Positions 11,024-20,244 of a stretch of DNA of 64,000 bases are shown in pieces. The stretch spans positions 1 through 64,000 of the forward strand of contig JAOLBK010000008.1 in the NCBI GenBank assembly GCA_028339155.1. The letters run 5' to 3'. The first letter of the stretch is position 1, and each line of letters begins with the position of its first letter. Source of the DNA: Litorivicinus sp. (GTDB taxonomy: Bacteria; Pseudomonadota; Gammaproteobacteria; Pseudomonadales; Litorivicinaceae). Position numbers and translations under genes: made by a program. The notes under the pieces were generated by a model, which worked only from the letters and a program-made list of their open reading frames with translations, made no database searches and was not told the origin of the DNA.

Positions 11024-11352
11024 TTGAGCGAGAGTAAGCGTCAGACCATCACCTCAATCCTTAATGCAATTGAATTGCGTTTGCGTGAGATTAATCATTG
11101 GGATGAGACACGGCCCTCTTCAGAGGCGCTAGGGAGTTCCTTGCCCTTTTGTTGTGACCAACTTGAGATCGAGTCATGGTTGCAATTTGTATTTATTGGG
11201 AGGATGCGCGAACTTCTCGAACAGGGAGATCATTTACCTGAGAGTTGTGCTATCCATCCCTATCTAGAAATGATATCCGCAACAGAACGTCGACTTGATG
11301 ATCGGCTAATTCACTTGATTAAAACAATTGATCAAGAAATTAACTTAAAAAA

Positions 11353-11374
<22 letters not shown>
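11024..11374 (+). CDS. yqcC: YqcC family (DUF446) protein
   Basis: This small soluble helical protein of about 116 residues resembles E. coli YqcC, which is encoded beside the tRNA pseudouridine synthase gene truC. Shared features are an early Leu/Arg-rich helix, the PF motif (SLPFCCDQLEIESWLQFVFI), RMRELLEQGDHLPESCAI and PYLEM. It starts with TTG after GAGGGTGG. The truC partner is not adjacent. Its last 22 bases overlap, on the opposite strand, the 3' end of the initiator tRNA gene. The function of the family is unknown. Confidence 0.8.
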
Positions 11375-11429
<55 letters not shown>

Positions 11430-11458
11430 ATTGAGGCGCGTACTCTAATGATGGGGCG

Positions 11459-12184
11459 GTGTCTCGTCAAGTAACAAATTACTATTTTATGAAGGATTCT
11501 TTAAATTTGAACGAAAAACCAACCGCTGATCCTCGTATTCGTGCAAATCGATACAGTGTGATGACACTTGAATGGCCGCTTGTAAGTGGGGGATTGAGGG
11601 AGTGGCTCGAAGCCCAGTGCGCCAAGGCGCCGTTATTGATGAGAGAGATTGCAGTCGTCTTGAAACCGGCCGAGGCACACTCTGATTCTGAAATCATTGA
11701 GGCTGTTGAAATAATCGGCAACCTCGGGATTGGTTTGATTGGTTTGACGGGCAACGAGTCCCACAAACCACTTGCTGATCGCTTAGAGCTTTCCTGGATA
11801 TCCTCAAAAAATGTTACCGCCGTTGACGATATTCTTGAGCAAGGTTCTCAACAAATGGCGATGATTGTAGAAGGGCCGATTCGATCGGGCGTTCAAATTT
11901 ACGCCAAAGATCGAGACTTGATTGTGTTCGGGCAAGTTAGTGAGGGTGCTGAAATCATGGCGGATGGTCATGTGATGATCTATGGTCGCGTTCGTGGCCG
12001 GATCGCAGCTGGCGTAAGTGGTCGACATGATGCCGAAATTTTTTGTCAGACTTTTGAGCCGGAACTCCTATCTATTGCAGGAATTTATGTGGGTTATGAA
12101 CAAATTCCAGAAGGCTTCTGGTCTGCTACAGTCCGAATTAGGCTCGATTCATCGAGTAATGCACTTATTTATACAACGCTTTGA
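11459..12184 (+). CDS. minC: Septum site-determining protein MinC
   Basis: MinC inhibits FtsZ ring assembly away from mid-cell when recruited to the membrane by MinD. The N-terminal domain (about residues 20-120) is followed by the conserved C-terminal beta-helix domain from about 135 (VRSG-like IRSGVQIYAKDRDLIVFG, then DGHVMIYGRVRGRIAAGVSG). The 241-residue length assumes a GTG start at 11459; an internal ATG at 11489 lacks a ribosome-binding site but remains possible. It is the first gene of minCDE, 17 bases before minD. Confidence 0.94.
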   Translation: MSRQVTNYYFMKDSLNLNEKPTADPRIRANRYSVMTLEWPLVSGGLREWLEAQCAKAPLLMREIAVVLKPAEAHSDSEIIEAVEIIGNLGIGLIGLTGNESHKPLADRLELSWISSKNVTAVDDILEQGSQQMAMIVEGPIRSGVQIYAKDRDLIVFGQVSEGAEIMADGHVMIYGRVRGRIAAGVSGRHDAEIFCQTFEPELLSIAGIYVGYEQIPEGFWSATVRIRLDSSSNALIYTTL

Positions 12185-12201
12185 TTTAAGGAGACGATAG
12201 A

Positions 12202-13017
12202 TTGGCGACCGTTGTTACAGTAACTTCAGGTAAAGGTGGAGTTGGAAAAACCACGTCATCAGCAGCCCTTGCTGCTGGCCTCGCTCAAGCGGGACACAAA
12301 ACAGTAGTCATAGACTTTGATGTGGGCCTTCGTAATCTTGATTTAATTATGGGTGTCGAGCGTCGGGTTGTGTTTGATTTTGTGAATGTAATCCAAGGTG
12401 AGGCAACGCTAAATCAAGCGTTAATTTCCGACAAGCGGATTGAAAACCTGTTCATCTTGGCCGCCAGTCAAACCAAGGACAAGGATGCGCTCACTGAGGA
12501 TGGGGTTGAGAAAATTATTGAAGATCTTGAGGCTATGGGTTTTGAATACATCGTCTGCGATTCGCCAGCTGGAATTGAACGTGGTGCAACGATGGCGCTC
12601 CATTTTGCGGATCACGCCGTAATTGTAACAAATCCAGAAGTTTCTTCGGTGCGGGACTCGGATCGTATTCTTGGAATTTTGCAGTCAAAGTCCAAGCGTG
12701 CCAAAGAGGGTGGCAAGGTCATCGAGCATCTTTTAATTACCCGTTATGATCCGTCTCGAGTTGAGAAAGGCGAGATGCTCTCGATGGACGATGTGTGTGA
12801 TATTTTAGCGGTTAAGCTGATTGGTTTGATTCCGGAATCTAAGGCGGTATTGAAAGCATCAAATACTGGGGTTCCAGTTATCATGGATACAGAGTCCGAC
12901 GCAGGTGTCGCTTATTCAGATGCGGTTGCCCGTTTTCTTGGCGAAGAACGGCCTCTAAAGTTCTTAAAGCCGAAGAAACAAGGTTTATTGCAGAGAATGC
13001 TTGGAGGGAATGATTGA
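12202..13017 (+). CDS. minD: Septum site-determining ATPase MinD
   Basis: MinD is the membrane-associated ParA-type ATPase that drives pole-to-pole Min oscillation. The deviant Walker A SGKGGVGKTTSS is at the N-terminus, followed by the switch region CDSPAGIERGA. The C-terminal tail LLQRMLGG is the amphipathic membrane-targeting helix. The start is TTG with AAGGAGA upstream. The 271-residue length is normal. It overlaps minE by one base. Confidence 0.98.
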   Translation: MATVVTVTSGKGGVGKTTSSAALAAGLAQAGHKTVVIDFDVGLRNLDLIMGVERRVVFDFVNVIQGEATLNQALISDKRIENLFILAASQTKDKDALTEDGVEKIIEDLEAMGFEYIVCDSPAGIERGATMALHFADHAVIVTNPEVSSVRDSDRILGILQSKSKRAKEGGKVIEHLLITRYDPSRVEKGEMLSMDDVCDILAVKLIGLIPESKAVLKASNTGVPVIMDTESDAGVAYSDAVARFLGEERPLKFLKPKKQGLLQRMLGGND

Positions 13018-13268
13018 TGTCTTGGTTTGGACTGTTTGGTAGCGAAAAGAAGTCATCAGCATCTCAGGCAAAAGAACGTCTTCAGATCTTGATTTCGCAT
13101 GAGCGGCATAACCGTAGTGGGCCAGATTTTCTCCCAGAGTTGCAACGAGAAATATTGCAGGTGGTGAAGAAGTACGTCTCTATTTCTGACGACCAGGTTA
13201 GTATTCGTCTGGATCGGCAGGGCGATTCGTCTATTCTTGAGCTCAATGTTATCTTGCCCGAGAACTGA
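13017..13268 (+). CDS. minE: Cell division topological specificity factor MinE
   Basis: MinE stimulates MinD ATPase and confines MinCD to the poles. I use the ATG at 13017 (TGATG overlap with minD) with GGAGGG upstream; an in-frame TTG three bases earlier is less likely. The product is 83 residues. It has the N-terminal membrane/MinD-binding segment followed by AKERLQILISHER, the conserved anti-MinCD helix, and then the dimerisation domain. Confidence 0.97.
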   Translation: MSWFGLFGSEKKSSASQAKERLQILISHERHNRSGPDFLPELQREILQVVKKYVSISDDQVSIRLDRQGDSSILELNVILPEN

Positions 13269-13270
13269 GC

Positions 13271-14722
13271 GTGCAAATTCTGTGGTACGACTATGAGACC
13301 TCTGGGCGTGATCCGGTATGTGATCGTCCTGTGCAGATGGGCTGGCAGATTACTGATGCCGGCATGGAACCCCTGGGGGATGCAGACTCAGTTTTAGTGC
13401 GGTTACCAGACGACGTTTTGCCGTCGCCTGCTGCTATGTTAATTCATCAAATTGTTCCTGAAATTCATCAGCGTGATGGATTGACGGAAGCTGAACTCGC
13501 GCAGCGTCTAGAAGATCTGATAACACCTAACACAGTAGTGGCCGGTTATAACTCGAGACAATTTGACGACAAGTTCACGCAACACGTTTTTTATCGTTCT
13601 TTGCGGGACCCATACCGATGGCAGTACGAAGGTGGACGAGCCAGGTTTGATTTGTACCCGGTAGTGCTGTCGTATTTTGTCTTTGCACCCGATGCCTTGC
13701 GTTGGCCAGAAGATGGTGATGGTCGGCCTCGTTTTAAACTTGATCGAATCGGCCCTTTAAATCAGTTGGACTTGGGTTTAAAGCGTGCTCATGATGCATC
13801 GGCAGATGTCACTGTCACGGCCCGTCTGGCTCGATTGTTGGCCCATTATGATGCAGATTTTTTCGCTAATTGTTTGAAGTTGATCGATAAGCACTACGTA
13901 ATAGATGTCATTCGGGCAGATGGACGAAGCAGTGGTTTGCTTGAGGTAACAACTTTTGCAGGTTGGGATAGCGGATATGTGCGGGATCTTTGGGTTCCAT
14001 TTCGAACCTCGGAAAAATCTAAAGATTTTGTGGGTTTTGATTTGAATCAGAATCCGGAAGATGTGCTTGCAGGACTCGCGTCCTTGTCAAAGATTGAGCT
14101 TTTGGACTTAGATCGACTCAAGCAATTACGTTTACTGGGTGTGCACGTTATTCGAACTAATGCTCAACCTATGATTTTTTCACGACAAAATCTGGATTCT
14201 GAGACCGAAAAACGATTGGCTAATTTTGGCCGAGACATCGAGCTTCAGAATCAGCATTTGGATCTATGGCAGCATATTCAAGAATCACCAGTTTTTAAGC
14301 AGTTGTATCAGTTGACTATCGAAGCGATGGCAGAGAGCGAGTCAAGAACCGATCCTGACGTAGATTACGGGCTGTATAGCGGTGGCTTTTTGTCACCGGC
14401 TGATCGGAAGCTATTGGCCCAGTGTCCATTGATGGACTCAGATGCGTTAAAGAATTTTGCCCCCCCATTTGAGGATCCTCGATATCCAGAATTAGTCTTC
14501 AGATATAGGGCTCGAAACTTTCCATCCAGCTTGTCACCTGCAGAGTGGCGTCGTTGGACAGGAATTCGGCGATCGAAATTGACCAGAAAGGATGGTAAAG
14601 GGATGACTGTGCTGCGGCTAAACGATGAGCTACTTAGCCTGACTGAAGAGTCTCTTGAGGCGCATCAATCAGACCAGTTGGAACGATTTATTCTATGGCT
14701 TGATAATCAGCCGCCGATTTAG
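13271..14722 (+). CDS. sbcB: Exodeoxyribonuclease I
   Basis: ExoI is a processive 3'-5' single-strand DNA exonuclease acting in recombination and mismatch repair. The 483-residue product (E. coli 475) opens with the DEDD nuclease motif YDYETSGRDP. It continues with AGYNSRQFDD, and the third motif is in HDASADVTVTARLARLL. The C-terminal half matches the SH3-like and helical ExoI domains in layout. It starts with GTG two bases after minE, so it is probably read from the min operon. Confidence 0.95.
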   Translation: MQILWYDYETSGRDPVCDRPVQMGWQITDAGMEPLGDADSVLVRLPDDVLPSPAAMLIHQIVPEIHQRDGLTEAELAQRLEDLITPNTVVAGYNSRQFDDKFTQHVFYRSLRDPYRWQYEGGRARFDLYPVVLSYFVFAPDALRWPEDGDGRPRFKLDRIGPLNQLDLGLKRAHDASADVTVTARLARLLAHYDADFFANCLKLIDKHYVIDVIRADGRSSGLLEVTTFAGWDSGYVRDLWVPFRTSEKSKDFVGFDLNQNPEDVLAGLASLSKIELLDLDRLKQLRLLGVHVIRTNAQPMIFSRQNLDSETEKRLANFGRDIELQNQHLDLWQHIQESPVFKQLYQLTIEAMAESESRTDPDVDYGLYSGGFLSPADRKLLAQCPLMDSDALKNFAPPFEDPRYPELVFRYRARNFPSSLSPAEWRRWTGIRRSKLTRKDGKGMTVLRLNDELLSLTEESLEAHQSDQLERFILWLDNQPPI

Positions 14723-14746
14723 ATTGAAAAATGTTCGGCTTAGCAA

Positions 14747-17476
14747 TCACTGGTCTTTATGAAATGCCTTTAAAACAATCGGATTCTGAACGCGTTCTCT
14801 TAGGTATTCAGTAAATTGAGGCCGGTTTAGTTTTTCAAGTATATTCGCCTTCATAATGCGATCGTTAAAAGCTCTGCGCAGTCCAATTGCTTGCCAGATA
14901 GCCGAGGATAATTCGGATTGAGTCTTTGGTGGATTGAGGAGGTTATTGAGCAGAGACTGTTTTGCCTGCTCGAATTGCTCGGCGGGCATATTTTTTACGT
15001 TGTCTGCGAACTCATTGAATTCTAACTGAATAGCGGTTTCTAGTGCGTCGGGATCGGCGACAGATGATTGAATAACACCTGCAAGGACCGGTGTATTGAA
15101 CAACGGGAACGCCGAGGAAAACGTGTTGTAGCCCAGTTGCTGTTCAGTACGTAAATGGGTATAAAAAGGTGCTTCGATTAGCGAGCCGGCAAGTTGGTTG
15201 TAAACACGTGCTTTGGCGGATTCATTTAGATCAACATAAGCAACAATCGTTGCCTGATCGGGATGAGAAAATTGATACGAGCGTTTCAGGGCACCCGCCC
15301 AAGCCTGTGTTTTGATCAGAACATCTTCAGCCTGCGAACTGAGTGGTAGTCTGCTCACTATGGATTCAAGAATTGCCTGGCCTGATTCTTTATCAACTGG
15401 ACCATGGAGAAATAGCTCGGCCCTGAGCTCTGAAAAGAAGGCTTTTTGGTACTGATGAAACGTCGGTCGATCAATCGTTGAAAAGACCTCTTTTAATTCT
15501 GATTTCGAATACTTTAAAGGCATTAGACCTGCCGAAAGTTCGTCAAATAATCGGGTGAATGGGCGCGTCGACTTAAGTGAATCGAATTCTTGTGATTTGA
15601 GTTGTTCTAAACGGTTCCAGACCTGCTCATCGATAGGCGGGATCGGTAGGTCATCGATGACTTGGTTCAGTAAAAGGATCAGCGATTCATGGTATCCAGA
15701 GAATTGGAGGGTGATCCCTGACAAGTTAGACTGTGCGAAGAATCCAACACCGGCAAGTGCTGCGTTGTAACTCGAAGCATTGAAGTGCTCATTGATTGCC
15801 TCAGCTAGTAGATCGGCCATTAGTTGTGCTTCTGGGGAATCAGATGCCAGGGGTGTCCGTAGCCGAATGTACAAATCGGTGCTTGGTTGAGAAAAGCGGG
15901 ACTCAGGCAAGACAAATCCGATTGCCGATTTTTTGTTAAGAACAAGTCTAGGCAGAGTATCTAATGTTGCCACTTGGGTTTTAGGCAGAGGCTTTGCAGG
16001 GTCTCGAATAAACGGATTTTTACCCGGCATGATTGCTATCTCACTGGTTGTCGATCGTGCTTTATTAAAGACATTAAGTCTTTCACCCTTAAGCGGAAAG
16101 ACACTAATTTCTGTTGGGTAATAACGTGTTACTTCGTTTGGAATGACCTCAGGCGCGGTGACTCTCAGTAGCAAGTTTTCCGGGACTAACCAACTGAGGA
16201 AATCTTTAATCAGTGGGCCGTCAAATGTTGTGAGCAGGCGTCCGCGAGTGAAAAGCTCGTTTGCGGGGATGGTATGTAATCGTGTTGAGAGCTGTGTGAC
16301 AACGTTTTGGGCATTGGATTCTTCAGCAAAGCGGAAGTTTGTTTCCGTGATCGTTTTCAGTTCTTCAAATCGCCATTGGGCGATGCCTTCTGTTTCAATT
16401 CTGCGCAGTGTTTTAAAGATTTCCGCTATGATTCGATCACGTTCGCTGAATCCTTTTGGGGTCAAGCTTACGCTTACAGAAAAGGATCGACCTTCCGTCA
16501 TGCTTAGGCTTTCCCCCGCACTCAGGGCGTTTGCGAGACCATTAGATTTCAGATGGTCGACGAGGCTTCCTTTGCCCTCATGGCCTAACAAATGGCCAAT
16601 ATATCGGAGTGGTCCCTGACCAGAAAATGCATCCGTATCTGGGATGGGAAATAGTAGGGCAATCCGACGTGATTCACTGGATGGTTTGGATTGCACCACA
16701 AGTGGAAGACGTGCTTGTTCGAATAAAGGAATTGAGACATATCCTTGTCCGAGTTGCTTATTTGAAATGTCTTTAAAACGAGACCTTACAATTGATTCCA
16801 GCATGTCCAGTGACTCCACACCTAGAACGACAAGCGACATTCGGTCAGCGGAGTATTCGGTCTGATAGAATGTTTCGAGCGCCTCTAATAGACCGGGTTT
16901 GTTAAGTGTCTCGAGGTTTCCAGTATGAAAGCTTGCAAACGGATGTGCAGGATTTAGTCCTTTCTTGGTGGCTTCAAAGCTTTTGAATGCTTCGTCTTTT
17001 ATTTTTGATTGATATTCAGAATGTACTGCGTTCACTTCACGATCGACATAGTTCGGATCAAGCGTCGGTGCGATAAAAAACCGACTAAAGCGATCGAGGG
17101 CGCCTTTGAGTCCATTTGGGTCGACGTTAAAGAAATAATTTGTATGTTCAGGTGCCGTAAAGGCGTTGTGATTGCCGCCTTGGGTCGAAATATATTGTTG
17201 ATATTCTCCCGCTTCTGGGAAGCGGTCTGTACCGAGAAATAGCATGTGCTCCAAAAAATGAGCGAGCCCAGGAAATTTATCCGGATCATTGTTTGAACCA
17301 ACGTAAACATCTAACGAGGCTGCCGCTCTATCTGTTGTTGGATCGGAGATTAAAAGAACCTTGATTTGATTCTCAAGGGTCAGAGAGCGGTAAGTGCGAT
17401 CACTTAAGCCGGGAGTTTGAATATTAGCGTATGCAAATCCAGTGAGAAACCACGATAAAATAATTAGTCTTGACAC
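14747..17476 (-). CDS. Insulinase/pitrilysin family (M16) zinc metallopeptidase, exported
   Basis: This large M16 protease of 909 residues resembles protease III (PtrA) and insulin-degrading enzyme. A short signal peptide covers about residues 1-17. The inverted zinc motif HFLEH is at 73-77, and the third ligand region is VDREVNAVHSEYQ near residue 150. The inactive C-terminal half and the late EQLGYNTFSSAFP element are present. Periplasmic action on peptides is inferred. It starts with GTG overlapping the preceding stop region (TAATGTG), so it is coupled to the small gene upstream and probably also to yaaA. Confidence 0.9.
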   Translation of the reverse strand: MSRLIILSWFLTGFAYANIQTPGLSDRTYRSLTLENQIKVLLISDPTTDRAAASLDVYVGSNNDPDKFPGLAHFLEHMLFLGTDRFPEAGEYQQYISTQGGNHNAFTAPEHTNYFFNVDPNGLKGALDRFSRFFIAPTLDPNYVDREVNAVHSEYQSKIKDEAFKSFEATKKGLNPAHPFASFHTGNLETLNKPGLLEALETFYQTEYSADRMSLVVLGVESLDMLESIVRSRFKDISNKQLGQGYVSIPLFEQARLPLVVQSKPSSESRRIALLFPIPDTDAFSGQGPLRYIGHLLGHEGKGSLVDHLKSNGLANALSAGESLSMTEGRSFSVSVSLTPKGFSERDRIIAEIFKTLRRIETEGIAQWRFEELKTITETNFRFAEESNAQNVVTQLSTRLHTIPANELFTRGRLLTTFDGPLIKDFLSWLVPENLLLRVTAPEVIPNEVTRYYPTEISVFPLKGERLNVFNKARSTTSEIAIMPGKNPFIRDPAKPLPKTQVATLDTLPRLVLNKKSAIGFVLPESRFSQPSTDLYIRLRTPLASDSPEAQLMADLLAEAINEHFNASSYNAALAGVGFFAQSNLSGITLQFSGYHESLILLLNQVIDDLPIPPIDEQVWNRLEQLKSQEFDSLKSTRPFTRLFDELSAGLMPLKYSKSELKEVFSTIDRPTFHQYQKAFFSELRAELFLHGPVDKESGQAILESIVSRLPLSSQAEDVLIKTQAWAGALKRSYQFSHPDQATIVAYVDLNESAKARVYNQLAGSLIEAPFYTHLRTEQQLGYNTFSSAFPLFNTPVLAGVIQSSVADPDALETAIQLEFNEFADNVKNMPAEQFEQAKQSLLNNLLNPPKTQSELSSAIWQAIGLRRAFNDRIMKANILEKLNRPQFTEYLRERVQNPIVLKAFHKDQ

Positions 17477-17477
17477 A

Positions 17478-17942
17478 TTACCACCAGTATTTGTCCCAAT
17501 TTTGAGGATTTGCCCAGAATTTTGGGTTATTCCAGACCCTAGTGTTGTTATAAGTGGCGAGTGTGTAATGAAAACTCAATAGATTCCCAAGTCGATGCTG
17601 GCAATTAGTTCCATGCTTAAAGCCAAGTCCGTACAGTTGCTCGGGGCGAACGGTTTCTCGAACAAAGCACAAAAGATCGGCAATCAATAAGTTTCTCAGG
17701 GTGCCCAGTCGTTCTAATGCGCTTTCATCGGAAACTGGTTCTGCGATTAGTGCGGCTTCTGGCAGGGATTCAGGCCATCGAGCTTTGGGTAGTCCCGGTG
17801 ACAGCAAAATGAGTTCTGTATGATGATGTTCCACATAGTCGGAGATGACGTGCGGCAAACTTTCGCCAAAGACCCAAAGCACTTTAGGGTTCTTTTCAGA
17901 TAGCCAAGGTGCGATCACTGCATCTGGTGAAAGCAGAATCAT
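17478..17942 (-). CDS. Small conserved protein, DUF6231-like
   Basis: This 154-residue soluble protein resembles short gammaproteobacterial proteins of the DUF6231 type as far as I can judge. The tail is unusually rich in Trp and Asn (NNPKFWANPQNWDKYWW). The middle contains RLGTLRNLLIADLLCFVRE and a Gly-Phe-Lys-His stretch. The ATG overlaps the end of yaaA by four bases, and the stop abuts the M16 protease, giving a three-gene operon. The function is unknown. Confidence 0.65.
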   Translation of the reverse strand: MILLSPDAVIAPWLSEKNPKVLWVFGESLPHVISDYVEHHHTELILLSPGLPKARWPESLPEAALIAEPVSDESALERLGTLRNLLIADLLCFVRETVRPEQLYGLGFKHGTNCQHRLGNLLSFHYTLATYNNTRVWNNPKFWANPQNWDKYWW

Positions 17943-18709
17943 ACCGCTTCCGGATCACGAATGAAGCAGGGCGACAATGATTTTGAGTGAGCCTCCGAAA
18001 ATTTGTATCCAGCATAATCAAAAGCCTTGAGGTCCTCGAATGTCTCCGCATTTGTTTTTGCTATGAAGCGCGCCATAAGTCCGCGTGCGCGTTTGGCGTA
18101 GAAACTTATGATTTTATATTCGCCATTTTTTAAATCTTTGAAAACCGGGCAGACCACTTCGCTATCGATTCTACGGAAGTTTACGGCTGCTGAGTATTCG
18201 TTGCTTGCGAGATTTATCAGGGGTGCTCCGGACAATACTTTGTTCAGTTCGCCGGTCACTATTTCACGCCAATAAATATGTAATGAGCGAATGTTGCCAG
18301 CTTTAAATTTGGTGCCCATTTCGAGTCTGTAGGGGCGGATTGCATCCATTGGTCTAAGTAATCCATACAGGCCCGACAAAATACGAATTTGTTGACTGGC
18401 GCGCTCGAATTCTTCTCGAGAAAGACTAGCTATATCAAGACCTTGGTAAACGTCTCCGTTAAATGCATAGATTGCAGGCAAGAGTTCACTAGATTCGTGA
18501 TTGGGGGTCCATTCCTCAAATCGAGCAGCGTTTAGAGTTGAGAGTTTGTCCGAGATTTTCATCAACGTGGCAAGATCAGATGGAGTGTAATTTCGCATTT
18601 GATCGGCTAATTGATTTGCTTGTTTTAAGAACAAGGGCTCCGAGGAATTCGGTAAGTCCAGGGGACCTTCTGTATTCAATGATTTTGCTGGAGAAAGAAT
18701 TGCAATCAT
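17939..18709 (-). CDS. yaaA: Peroxide stress protein YaaA family
   Basis: YaaA limits free intracellular iron and oxidative DNA damage in E. coli and has a DNA-binding fold. The ATG at 18709 (MIAILSPAKSL) is preferred over the GTG two codons earlier, because GAGG precedes it and the family starts there. The family landmarks are visible: AIYAFNGDVYQGL, RILSGLYGLLRPMDAIRPYR and ISFYAKRARGLMARF. The 256-residue length is usual. It is divergent from the ATP-grasp gene, 77 bases away. Confidence 0.94.
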   Translation of the reverse strand: MIAILSPAKSLNTEGPLDLPNSSEPLFLKQANQLADQMRNYTPSDLATLMKISDKLSTLNAARFEEWTPNHESSELLPAIYAFNGDVYQGLDIASLSREEFERASQQIRILSGLYGLLRPMDAIRPYRLEMGTKFKAGNIRSLHIYWREIVTGELNKVLSGAPLINLASNEYSAAVNFRRIDSEVVCPVFKDLKNGEYKIISFYAKRARGLMARFIAKTNAETFEDLKAFDYAGYKFSEAHSKSLSPCFIRDPEAV

Positions 18710-18786
18710 ACACACCTCATTATACTTGCTTCCCGAGTAACGAAGCCGGAAACTACACTCTAAATTAATTTCTGGACAAATGGACC

Positions 18787-20244
18787 GTGATCCAAGTCAC
18801 CAATGATGTTGCTGCGGGTCGTTTCTTTGATGAGTTGATCAAAGAAGACGGATCACCGCGTCCCGGTGCAGATAGTCTACTCAAGTTTCTCATGGACCTC
18901 TCGCCTGATGTTCTTTCAGAGAAAGTAGTTGCATTAGAAGCAGCGATAAAAAGTCAGGGCATCTCCTTTGTAGTGTATTCAGATGCAACGAATGTGGACC
19001 GCGTATGGCCGCTGGATTTGGTTCCGCGTGTTATGCGTGAGTCTGAGTGGCGGGAGACAGAAAAAGGGCTGAAGCAAAGGCTGAAAGCATTGAACATGTT
19101 TTTGAACGATGTATACAATGAAAAGTCGATCTTAAATGACGAAATTATACCATCAGACTTGGTGTTAAATAATCCGAATTACATTGAACTGGCGAATAAC
19201 TTTACGCCAATACATGAGACGTGGGCACATATTTGCGGTTCTGATTTGGTACGTGATCACACAGGACAGTTATATGTTCTGGAAGATAATTTGCGGGTTC
19301 CGAGTGGCGTTTCTTACATGCTTGAAAATCGTTCGGTCATGAAGCAAGTGTATCCTGAATTGTTTCATAACCAGCAGATACTTCCCGTTAGTAGGTACGC
19401 GTCGGATTTGTTGGATATGCTTAATGCTTTGTCGCCTAGACCGGTTGACCATCCAGTGATTGTTGTTCTAACGCCAGGAGTCTTCAACTCAGCCTATTTC
19501 GAACATAGTTATCTTGCACAACAAATTGGTGCTGAATTGGTTCAGGGATCTGATCTATTTGTTGATACTGATAATTGCGTTTACATGAAAGCGGTCGAGG
19601 GCGTTAGCCGAGTCGATATTATTTACCGCCGTATTGATGATACTTTTTTAGATCCGGACGTCTTGAATCCCCTGTCCGTGCTTGGCGTCCCCGGGCTAAT
19701 GCGAGCATGGCGTGACGGGAAAGTGGCTATTGCTAATGCACCGGGCAGTGGGGTTGCCGATGACAAGGCACTTTATGCATTTGTGCCTGAAATTATTCGA
19801 TATTATCTAGGCGAAGAGCCACTTCTAAGCAATGTGCCAACTTATTTGTGCTCTGATCCTGATCAGCGGGCCTATGTTTTAGATCATTTGGATGAGTTAG
19901 TTGTAAAGCCGACAGATGCATCTGGTGGGTATGGAATTCTGGTGGGGCCGCAGGCTTCGGCTGAGCAATTGGTTGCACGGCGCGCAGAGATTCTAGAAAA
20001 CCCTAGACTATGGATTGCGCAGCCGACGCTAGCATTATCGACGACATTGACTGTGTCAGGCGATGGCGATTTAGTCCCAAGGCATGTTGACCTTAGGCCG
20101 TTTGTCTTACAAAGCTCAGACCAGTGGTGCTCTACCGGTGGTTTGTGCCGCGTTGCTCTGATGGAGGGATCTCTGGTGGTCAATTCATCGCAGGGTGGTG
20201 GTTCAAAAGATTTTTGGGTTATTGCTGATCAGGACTCACGCTAA
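18787..20244 (+). CDS. Circularly permuted ATP-grasp family protein (DUF404/DUF407)
   Basis: This 485-residue protein belongs to the group of permuted ATP-grasp proteins found beside alpha-E proteins, thought to ligate or modify a peptide-like substrate. It has DLVPRVMRESEW, GSDLVRDHTGQLYVLEDNLRVPSGVSYMLENR (split across the nucleotide-binding face) and DELVVKPTDASGGYGILVGP. A GTG start is used. It overlaps the next gene in TAATG. Related loci usually add a transglutaminase-like protease, which is absent here. Confidence 0.88.
   Translation: MIQVTNDVAAGRFFDELIKEDGSPRPGADSLLKFLMDLSPDVLSEKVVALEAAIKSQGISFVVYSDATNVDRVWPLDLVPRVMRESEWRETEKGLKQRLKALNMFLNDVYNEKSILNDEIIPSDLVLNNPNYIELANNFTPIHETWAHICGSDLVRDHTGQLYVLEDNLRVPSGVSYMLENRSVMKQVYPELFHNQQILPVSRYASDLLDMLNALSPRPVDHPVIVVLTPGVFNSAYFEHSYLAQQIGAELVQGSDLFVDTDNCVYMKAVEGVSRVDIIYRRIDDTFLDPDVLNPLSVLGVPGLMRAWRDGKVAIANAPGSGVADDKALYAFVPEIIRYYLGEEPLLSNVPTYLCSDPDQRAYVLDHLDELVVKPTDASGGYGILVGPQASAEQLVARRAEILENPRLWIAQPTLALSTTLTVSGDGDLVPRHVDLRPFVLQSSDQWCSTGGLCRVALMEGSLVVNSSQGGGSKDFWVIADQDSR

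Noticed and set aside
16143-16619. 158-codon plus-strand frame inside the M16 protease gene
   Set aside because: Antisense shadow of a clear conserved gene, with no ribosome-binding site or family match.
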